NCBI RefSeq assembly: GCF_003946115.1
Contig: NZ_RHOH01000001.1
Location: 124,001-188,000 of the forward strand
Reading direction: 5' to 3'
Origin: Lacticaseibacillus daqingensis
Lineage (GTDB): Bacteria; Bacillota; Bacilli; Lactobacillales; Lactobacillaceae
DNA: 64,000 nucleotides
Below the pieces are notes generated by a model. The model ran no database searches and was not told the DNA's origin. It was given only the letters and a program-made list of their open reading frames with translations. Positions within the stretch are counted from its first letter, which is position 1. The number at the start of each line of letters is the position of its first letter. The position numbers and the translations under genes are program-made. Below are positions 58,530 to 64,000 of this stretch, one piece after another.

Positions 58530-59162
58530 ATGGGCAAGCAGATTTTCGTTGAAGGCCAGATCCTCGAACCGCAAACGCTGGCGTTCGTGAACTTCGCCGG
58601 GCATTCACGCATCATGCGCGCCACCGTGATCCGCCCCAGCCGGGTGGCCGTGACCGGTGGCGCAAAGCTACGCACGCCCCAGCTGGTGCTCCTACCGGCA
58701 TGGGTGCAAGGCAAATGGCAAGTCGGCGAGCGCTGGCGCTTTGCCGGCCGACTGGCGCAAAACGTGGCGGTGGCCACACCTGAAACCGCGGGGGACATTG
58801 CGGCGAACACGCGTGAGCGGCGTGAAACGCTGGCGCACTACGCCAATGAGTGGATCAACACGCATCAGGAGCGCCACGCGATGAAGCTGATGGCACCGAG
58901 CACCGCGCGCTTCGTGGCCGGCCACACCACGGCCCAAACGTGGTACACCCGGCTGAAACTGCTGACGGGGGAAGAATCGCCTTTGGTCATCCCAGCTCAC
59001 TATCTCAGCGACGGCCTGATCATCTTGGCCCGGGTGCGCAATTTTACGACCGAGCCGGGCACGCTGTTGACCGTGGTGACGCACGCGACCAAGCTCAGCC
59101 CCGAATCGCTCATGGGGGAGACGGCCGACCCGGCGCACTTTCAGTTGGGCGAGGGGCGGTGA
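58530..59162 (+). CDS. Hypothetical protein
   Basis: This 210-residue protein starts at ATG 58530 after CTAAGGAGG. It has no signal peptide or membrane segments. It looks to consist of two beta-rich halves (QIFVEGQILEPQTLAFVNFAG and LVIPAHYLSDGLIILARVRNF) joined by a helical, charged middle (NTRERRETLAHYANEWINTHQERHA). I do not recognise a family. It stands alone between the MarR operator region and a terminator. Confidence 0.6.
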   Translation: MGKQIFVEGQILEPQTLAFVNFAGHSRIMRATVIRPSRVAVTGGAKLRTPQLVLLPAWVQGKWQVGERWRFAGRLAQNVAVATPETAGDIAANTRERRETLAHYANEWINTHQERHAMKLMAPSTARFVAGHTTAQTWYTRLKLLTGEESPLVIPAHYLSDGLIILARVRNFTTEPGTLLTVVTHATKLSPESLMGETADPAHFQLGEGR

Positions 59163-59285
59163 CGGGATCGCCGCGAACGGTTAATCGCGGCGATCAGACG
59201 TGACGGCATTTAGCGTGCAGCGCTGCAGTTTGACGGCCTCGATCTGCGAGACTAAGAGCCGACTGATATTAATCGCTCTGTTAAA

Positions 59286-59327
59286 TAAAAACGTCTCGCA
59301 CCGTTCAGTCGGTTGCGAGACGTTTTT
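59286..59327. terminator. Bidirectional terminator between convergent genes
   Basis: AAAACGTCTCGCA pairs with TGCGAGACGTTTT, with A- and T-runs on the two sides, between the plus-strand hypothetical gene and galU. A second hairpin (GATCGCCGCG/CGCGGCGATC, 59166-59195) lies just after the hypothetical gene. Confidence 0.88.
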
Positions 59328-59335
59328 GCGTGGCG

Positions 59336-60244
59336 CTATTTACTTGCTTTGCCCTTGGCGTCTTCGGCCTTCAGCTTGGCCGCCAGGTTCAGGATGTAAG
59401 GCCGCAGCTCATCCTTGACTTCAGGGTGGGTGAGACCGTACTCGATGGTGGTTTGGACGAAGCCGAACTTGTTGCCGACGTCGTAGCGGTCACCGGTGAA
59501 TTCGTGGGCGAACACGCGCTGGGTGCGGTTCAGCGTGTCGATGGCATCGGTCAGCTGGATCTCGTTGCCCTTGCCTGGCTTTTGCTCATCGAGGATGTCG
59601 AAGATCTCCGGGGTCAGCAGGTAGCGACCGATGATGGCGAGGTCGGACGGGGCGTCTTCCACGGCCGGCTTTTCGACGAACTTGCGCACGTTGTAGAGGC
59701 CCTTGCGCACTTCGCTTTCGGGATCGATCACGCCGTACGCAGAGACTTCCTGGTGCGGCACCTTCTTGACGGCGAGGATCGACGCGTGAGTCGCTTCGTA
59801 CTCGTTGATCAGCTGCTGGGTCAGCGGCACCTTGTCCTGCATGAGGTCGTCGCCGAGCATCACCACAAAGGGCTCGCCGGCGATGAAGGACTTGGCCAGC
59901 CGTACGGCATCACCGAGGCCGTTGGGGTAAGGCTGGCGCACGTAGAACAGGTTAACGCCGATGTCGGTGGTGTCGTGCACCATTTTGAGCAGCGCGGTTT
60001 TGCCCTTGGCTTCGAGGTTCTGTTCGAGCTCCGGCGCGGAGTCAAAATGGTCCTCGATGGAGCGCTTCTGCTTGCCCTCGACGATCAGGATGTCCTCGAT
60101 GCCACTGGCCTTGGCTTCCTCAACGATGAACTGAATGGTCGGCTTGTCGACGATCGGCAGCATTTCCTTGGCCAGCGCCTTGGTGGCCGGCAGGAACCGG
60201 GTGCCGAGGCCGGCAGCGGGAATCACGGCTTTTCTAACTTTCAT
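59336..60244 (-). CDS. galU: UTP-glucose-1-phosphate uridylyltransferase
   Basis: This 302-residue nucleotidyltransferase makes UDP-glucose. It has the N-terminal [25 protein letters not shown] signature with the UTP-binding Gly-rich loop and active-site Arg/Lys, [12 protein letters not shown], and [22 protein letters not shown]-glucose feeds teichoic acid and exopolysaccharide synthesis. It is a single gene read toward a terminator. Confidence 0.95.
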   Translation of the reverse strand: MKVRKAVIPAAGLGTRFLPATKALAKEMLPIVDKPTIQFIVEEAKASGIEDILIVEGKQKRSIEDHFDSAPELEQNLEAKGKTALLKMVHDTTDIGVNLFYVRQPYPNGLGDAVRLAKSFIAGEPFVVMLGDDLMQDKVPLTQQLINEYEATHASILAVKKVPHQEVSAYGVIDPESEVRKGLYNVRKFVEKPAVEDAPSDLAIIGRYLLTPEIFDILDEQKPGKGNEIQLTDAIDTLNRTQRVFAHEFTGDRYDVGNKFGFVQTTIEYGLTHPEVKDELRPYILNLAAKLKAEDAKGKASK

Positions 60245-60401
60245 GGTGTGCCTCCAGAGTCAATTTGATACCTTCACCATACCGTATTGGCGGCCAAAAA
60301 GGTAGCGCTGGCCCTGAATTCTCACGCACGCGCCGGCATTCTTAAGCTTTCTTGAGCATTCCGTTAGGTGCGGGCGCGGCTGGGGGCGTACGCTTGGCCC
60401 A

Positions 60402-60956
60402 TCACCCGAGCAAGGCGGTGTAGCGTTCGGCCAAGTGCTGGCGAATCCGACCCACCGACCGCGGGGTCAGGTGCAGGGTGCGGGCGATGGCGCGGTCGTT
60501 GGCGCCACTGGCCCGCAAGGCGAGCACGCGCCGTTCGCGTGGGGTGGCGGTTGCCCACAGGGTGGTGAGGGCGATGGTTCGGTTGAGCTGGTCGATGCGG
60601 GTGTTGTCGGCGAGGGCCGCAGCGGCGACCGTCTGCGCGCGTAGGGTCTGGTCCAGGTCGCGACGGTAGGTGGCGAGCCCCTGCTCATGGGTGCGCGCCC
60701 GGCTGCGTTTTTGCATCAGGCGCAGGTAGATGAAGAAGCCGGCGAGCCGGTTGAACTTGATCAGGGCCGCGTGGGTGCGCGGTGGGGCATCGTAGGTGAC
60801 GTAGTACTCGGCGTAGATGATGTGGGCGTCTTGCAGGTAGTCGGGGTAATCGGGATCGGATCGGCGCAGGCCTACCCGGGCGAGGGCCGTGTGCAGCACC
60901 CCACGGTGTTTGAGGCTGAGCGCGAATCCGGCTGCGAGGGTCGCAGTCATGGTCAT
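60402..60956 (-). CDS. Sigma-70-like factor, ComX/SigH type
   Basis: This protein of about 184 residues has an N-terminal region like sigma region 2 (DYPDYLQDAHIIYAEYYVTYD, then FNRLAGFFIYLRLMQKRSRA). The C-terminal HTH is like region 4 (ERRVLALRASGANDRAIARTLHLTPRSVGRIRQHL). This two-part, spacer-poor layout fits ComX/SigH-type alternative sigma factors of Firmicutes. It faces away from the ComK-like gene. Start choice is uncertain: three ATGs (60959, 60956, 60950) follow AAAGGA; I took 60956. It could also be an ECF-like or LuxR-type regulator. Confidence 0.6.
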   Translation of the reverse strand: MTMTATLAAGFALSLKHRGVLHTALARVGLRRSDPDYPDYLQDAHIIYAEYYVTYDAPPRTHAALIKFNRLAGFFIYLRLMQKRSRARTHEQGLATYRRDLDQTLRAQTVAAAALADNTRIDQLNRTIALTTLWATATPRERRVLALRASGANDRAIARTLHLTPRSVGRIRQHLAERYTALLG

Positions 60957-61166
60957 CATGTCCTTTGGCGCCGGTGGGCCCACCGGCTGGGGTTTTCGCT
61001 TCTCGAGAACCGATGGTCACAGTGTAAGGGGTGAGCGCCTCACCGTAAAACGCCCCTTCATGGGGAGGCACCGGCGTGGGGCCGGGCTGGGCGGATCGGC
61101 GTAACGGATTGACGGGTATGCGGGTGCCGCGGGACACGGCAGGCGCCCGGGGGAGGGGGCAAAGGC

Positions 61167-62021
61167 ATGAGTGAGCAAATTTGGCCAACGCAGGTGCAGG
61201 TGGTGCACGCGCGGCGGCAGCCAGGGGATGGCACCGCGTTGCTGGCGCGGGTGGATGAGCTGCCGGAGACAACGCTTGAGGCGCTGGGGGCGGACTTGGT
61301 GTGCGCCGTACCGATCGCGCACGCCGTGTACGGGTCGCTGGTGTTGGATGGCCGCGGCCGCGCGTTTGTGCTCAAGATCCGCCCGCATACGCTGTGGCGC
61401 CGCTTGAATCAGGTGCCGCCAACGGTTGCCGCTTATCTGGCGACCGTGGCCACGCAGGTGTATGAGACGCAGTTTCGCGCGCGCCCCTGGCGGCGCCAGC
61501 CCCCGATGATCGCGCACCTGTCGCAGTACTATTTTTCCCTGGGCGGCACGGGCCAGCGCCACAGTCCGGCCATCATTGCCGGCCACGCGCTCCTGACGTG
61601 TGATGCGCTGGCGCCGGGGCGGTTCCGCTTCGTGGTGGGCCGCGGCGCGCACCGGTGGACGCTAGACTTGGCGTTTGGCACAATGGCGCCGGCGTACTTC
61701 CGCCCGCTGAAGGACTACTACCGGGCGGTGATGGCCACCGCGTTCGCCACGCTGGCCCCGGTGTATAGCCAGTTCCTGTACGACAGCCAGCCGGTGCGCA
61801 GCACGTTTGGGGTGACCAAAAACCAGCGTGCGCTGGGTACCGTGGCGCCGGCGCCAGACTTTGCGGGGGTGTTGCAGCTGGCCGTGGCCGCCCACGGGTT
61901 GGAGCTGGTGCGGCTCGTGTTTGACCTGACGACCGTGCAGGTGGAAGAGCGCGTGCTGACGGCCCGCTTGGCCCAAGCGCTGAGCACCACGCAGGGATTG
62001 GACGCGTTGGGGCCGTTGTGA
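61167..62021 (+). CDS. ComK-like competence regulator (putative)
   Basis: This 284-residue protein has a central region resembling ComK: RRQPPMIAHLSQYYFSLGG, then a beta stretch and PAYFRPLKDYYRAVMATAF, comparable to the KPPIMV...IFLFPTLSS and YRTAW parts of B. subtilis ComK as I recall them. It is about 90 residues longer, mainly at the N- and C-termini. ComK-type proteins activate DNA-uptake genes. The divergent sigma-like gene supports a competence link. Similarity is by eye only. It starts after GGGGAGGGGG and nearly touches the next small gene cluster. Confidence 0.45.
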   Translation: MSEQIWPTQVQVVHARRQPGDGTALLARVDELPETTLEALGADLVCAVPIAHAVYGSLVLDGRGRAFVLKIRPHTLWRRLNQVPPTVAAYLATVATQVYETQFRARPWRRQPPMIAHLSQYYFSLGGTGQRHSPAIIAGHALLTCDALAPGRFRFVVGRGAHRWTLDLAFGTMAPAYFRPLKDYYRAVMATAFATLAPVYSQFLYDSQPVRSTFGVTKNQRALGTVAPAPDFAGVLQLAVAAHGLELVRLVFDLTTVQVEERVLTARLAQALSTTQGLDALGPL

Positions 62022-62080
62022 GTCACTTTTGCCGCCAAGTGGTGCTTCTTATAGTATCCCGAGGCAAAGGAGGTGAGCAC

Positions 62081-62290
62081 ATGAAGGCAACGGTGAGTCA
62101 GGCGGTCACGTACCGCTATGCGGATGCAACGGACAGCAGCAAGACGTTCACGCGGCGATTGACCAACGTTTTGCCCAATGCGGATGACACAGCGGTCGTT
62201 GCGCTGGGCGAGGCACTGGCCAAGGTGACCCAAAACAGCGTGTTGCAGTCGGCGGTGCTGTCGATCACAGCGACGGTCGAAAAGGGTTAG
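62081..62290 (+). CDS. DUF1659-like small protein
   Basis: This 69-residue protein starts at ATG 62081 after AAAGGAGG. It resembles the DUF1659 family (VSQAVTYRYADATDSSKTFTRRLTNV), whose function is unknown. In Firmicutes this family is usually encoded beside DUF2922, as here. It lies 60 nt after the ComK-like gene. No signal peptide is seen. Confidence 0.65.
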   Translation: MKATVSQAVTYRYADATDSSKTFTRRLTNVLPNADDTAVVALGEALAKVTQNSVLQSAVLSITATVEKG

Positions 62291-62321
62291 CCTAGGCGCT
62301 TAGGGAAAGGAGGTGAGCACG

Positions 62322-62555
62322 ATGGACACAACGGCAACGGAATTGCGGCTGAGTTTTCGCGGCAACGATGGGGTCCAGCGCACCATTCGGCTGGGTCAGT
62401 ACGACAGCGATCTCAACGCCGATGAGGTGGAGGCGCTGATGAACGCCGTGATCGGCGCGCAGATCATCGGGACCGGGGACGTCTTGTACTACGCCGCGGC
62501 GGTGGCAGCCACCAAGGTCGCCACGACCACCACGGTGTTGCGCAGTTATAACTAA
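62322..62555 (+). CDS. DUF2922-like small protein
   Basis: This 77-residue protein starts at ATG 62322 after AAAGGAGG. It resembles DUF2922 (ELRLSFRGNDGVQRTIRLGQYDSDLNADEVEALMNAVIGAQ), a family of unknown function. It follows the DUF1659-like gene by 31 nt, and the pair probably forms one transcript. The N-terminal strand pattern and central acidic helix are visible. Confidence 0.7.
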   Translation: MDTTATELRLSFRGNDGVQRTIRLGQYDSDLNADEVEALMNAVIGAQIIGTGDVLYYAAAVAATKVATTTTVLRSYN

Positions 62556-62607
62556 CGCTTGCGTCGAGGCCAACGCCTCGGCGTACATACTCAGGGGGGT
62601 GAGGCAG

Positions 62608-63144
62608 ATGCGCTTGGCCATGTTAGGATTCGCGTTCGTCAGTGTAAATCTGGAATTCTTGTTCGTCTGGTTGTACCTGCTGGCGCGCTACACCCCGTGG
62701 CGCGTGGCGCTGGGCCAGGCCGGCGTGACGGTGGGGCTGGTGCTGATCGCATGGGCCGCCAGCCTTGGCCTGCAGCTGGCGGTGCCCACGTGGCTGGTCG
62801 GTGGGGCCGGCCTGGTGCCGCTCGTCTGGGCGCTACACGCACCCACGCCGCCTGCGGTGATGCTCACGGTCGTGGTGTTGACGGCGCGGTGCCAGCTGGC
62901 CCTGTACCTGCCCGTGCTGGTGGGCGCGACCTGGCAGACGGTGGCGCTGGGGGTGGGCCTGATCCTCGGCCTCACCCCGCTGCTCAGCTTTGGACTGGCC
63001 AGCGTGGCGCGCCACCCCGCCTGGGCGGACACCATTGCAACCCGGGCCAAAACCAGCACCACGACCTGTTACGTGGCGGCCGGCGTGTTTGTGGCGCTGG
63101 ACACGGGCCTGGTGGAGGTTTTGCTGAAGGGGGTGCGCGCATGA
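62608..63144 (+). CDS. CadD-like integral membrane protein
   Basis: This protein of about 178 residues has five to six hydrophobic segments. The first half (FAFVSVNLEFLFVWLYLLARY, WRVALGQAGVTVGLVLIAWA, WLVGGAGLVPLVWAL) resembles CadD-type cadmium/cation transporters by layout and by the GQ..G..L pattern. The second half is a similar hydrophobic repeat. Cation transport is only a possibility; a simple unknown membrane protein is the alternative. GTG 62599 is an alternative start. It overlaps the next small ORF by 4 nt. Confidence 0.5.
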   Translation: MRLAMLGFAFVSVNLEFLFVWLYLLARYTPWRVALGQAGVTVGLVLIAWAASLGLQLAVPTWLVGGAGLVPLVWALHAPTPPAVMLTVVVLTARCQLALYLPVLVGATWQTVALGVGLILGLTPLLSFGLASVARHPAWADTIATRAKTSTTTCYVAAGVFVALDTGLVEVLLKGVRA

Positions 63145-63329
63145 AACGCTGGCGGCGGCAAGGGTGGTTGCTTGTGATGCTCGTTGTACAGTTCGGCCTG
63201 CTGGTGTGGCCGCGCGGCGCCCTGGTAGACGCAGGGCCCGCCGTGGCCGTTGCTGTGGGGCCAGGGTCAGGCCATAAGTTTTCGCCAAGCCAAGGGGTGG
63301 GGCCGACGAAGCCAGGAGGATTGTGGTAA
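63141..63329 (+). CDS. Small putative secreted or membrane peptide
   Basis: A 62-residue frame starting at ATG 63141, which overlaps the previous stop (ATGA) and has GAAGGGGG upstream, encodes MKRWRRQGWLLVMLVVQFGL. This is a positively charged start followed by a hydrophobic segment like a signal peptide or membrane anchor, then a Gly/Pro/Ser-rich tail. No family is recognised. The tight coupling to the upstream gene supports expression, but it may be a chance frame. Confidence 0.4.
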   Translation: MKRWRRQGWLLVMLVVQFGLLVWPRGALVDAGPAVAVAVGPGSGHKFSPSQGVGPTKPGGLW

Positions 63330-63353
63330 GCTAGGCTTCCTAGGGGGTGCGCC

Positions 63354-64000
63354 ATGTCTCATCGTCGTCAAATCTGGATTAGTGTGACCACCACGCTGTT
63401 GCTCCTCGTGATGGGCTTCAACGTGTTCTTCCAAATCGACCACACCCAGGGCCGCTCAATGGCGCCATCGCTTGCGGACGGGCAGTGGCTGGTGGTCGCG
63501 CGCCCGCGCACACTCCGCTGGTTCAATCAGCCTTACCGCTACCGCGACATTGTGATCGTTGCTAACGCGGCCGAGAATCTGAATGTGCCCAAGGATCGGT
63601 TGCTGGTCAAGCGGCTGGTGGGCAAACCGGGGGACCTGATCGGCGTCAGCCAAACCACGGTTTACCGCAACGCCAAGCCGATCAGTGAGCCCTACGTGAC
63701 CTACGCCATGGACAACAGCCAGTACGATTACGGCGGCGTGGCCGGTGGGGGCGTGATGTTTCGCAACGCGAGCTACGTCACCTCAACGCTTTTGAAAAAA
63801 AATCAGTACTTCATCCTGGGCGATAACCGCCCAGTTTCCGCCGATTCGCGCTGGTTCGGGCCCATCAAGGCCAGCCAGCTGCGCGGCAAAGTCGTTGCCC
63901 GCCTGGGCCTCAACGACACCATCGGCTGGCAGCACCTGCTGGGTCAGGCCCTGCGCTTCGTCCCGCTGACGCTCGTCCTGCTGTGGGTCGCCGGGGTCTA
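63354..64000 (+). CDS. lepB: Type I signal peptidase, 5' part
   Basis: The frame starts at ATG 63354 and is open to the window edge (215 codons visible). It has an N-terminal membrane anchor (ISVTTTLLLLVMGFNVFF), the catalytic Ser in GRSMAPSL, the general-base Lys in DRLLVKRLVGKPGD and the late motif LGDNRPVSADSRWFGPI. It removes signal peptides from exported proteins on the outer face of the membrane. A hydrophobic segment near the end (FVPLTLVLLWVAGV) suggests an additional C-terminal membrane anchor, less common in this family. TAGGGGGTG lies upstream of the start. Confidence 0.92.
   Translation, partial: MSHRRQIWISVTTTLLLLVMGFNVFFQIDHTQGRSMAPSLADGQWLVVARPRTLRWFNQPYRYRDIVIVANAAENLNVPKDRLLVKRLVGKPGDLIGVSQTTVYRNAKPISEPYVTYAMDNSQYDYGGVAGGGVMFRNASYVTSTLLKKNQYFILGDNRPVSADSRWFGPIKASQLRGKVVARLGLNDTIGWQHLLGQALRFVPLTLVLLWVAGV

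Noticed and set aside
1-64000. tRNA, rRNA, CRISPR array, insertion sequence, prophage or riboswitch
   Set aside because: I looked for repeats, transposase-like frames and cloverleaf-like structures and found none I could support by eye.

Overview
The window looks like a chromosomal segment of a high-GC member of the Lactobacillaceae, possibly Lacticaseibacillus or a close relative; this is inferred and not proven. The support is LPQTG sortase-anchored proteins, mannose- and lactose-family PTS permeases, strong AGGAGG ribosome sites, CcpA-type cre sites, and a FabT/FabK-type fatty-acid operon in the order known from lactobacilli. I see no tRNA, rRNA, CRISPR array, insertion sequence or prophage. 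Three parS-type sites (1658, 35301, 46698) suggest that the segment lies in the origin-proximal part of the chromosome.

Region 1 (1-25172) is a uronic-acid polysaccharide locus, probably for hyaluronan/chondroitin-type glycosaminoglycans. It opens with the 3' end of a cell-wall-anchored PL8 lyase. Two PTS modules follow. Module A is a GntR regulator, GH88 unsaturated glucuronyl hydrolase, PTS IIB-IIC-IID, a heparinase II/III-like protein and an unassigned alpha-toroid protein. Module B is a GntR regulator, PTS IIC-IID-IIB, a GHL6-like putative glycosidase, GH88 and a second heparinase II/III-like protein. Neither module encodes a IIA protein. Unsaturated uronate then goes through KduI, KduD, KDG kinase (two copies) and KDPG aldolase to pyruvate and glyceraldehyde 3-phosphate. 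An IclR-type regulator sits in the middle, and shared operator-like sequences lie at the promoters of these genes. The order ugl-IIB-IIC-IID-heparinase resembles the hyaluronate locus of streptococci.

Region 2 (25451-36336) holds a repeat-rich LPQTG surface protein, a BglG/MtlR-type PRD regulator, and an unusual operon: M42 peptidase, lactose-family PTS IIA/IIB/IIC (IIC frameshifted), RDD membrane protein, M24 Xaa-Pro peptidase, MalY-type C-S lyase and RidA. Three small genes follow, one a cysteine-rich metallothionein-like protein.

Region 3 (36432-46079) is an L-rhamnose locus: AraC-type regulator, rhaB, rhaA, rhaD, a GH78 alpha-L-rhamnosidase and a third IIA-less mannose-family PTS. The rhaB and GH78 promoters share one regulatory layout.

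Region 4 (46201-56678, minus strand) carries a flavin-type oxidase-like gene and then the complete type II fatty-acid operon (fabZ-like, fabT, fabH, acpP, fabK, fabD, fabG, fabF, accB, fabZ, accC, accD, accA). Its lead promoter overlaps a FabT box, a second box precedes fabT, and an identical box lies inside fabD.

Region 5 (57085-64000) has a NmrA-like reductase with its MarR regulator, an unassigned gene, galU, a divergent pair resembling competence regulators (a ComX/SigH-like sigma factor and a ComK-like protein), DUF1659 and DUF2922 genes, a CadD-like membrane protein, and the 5' part of a type I signal peptidase gene running off the end.
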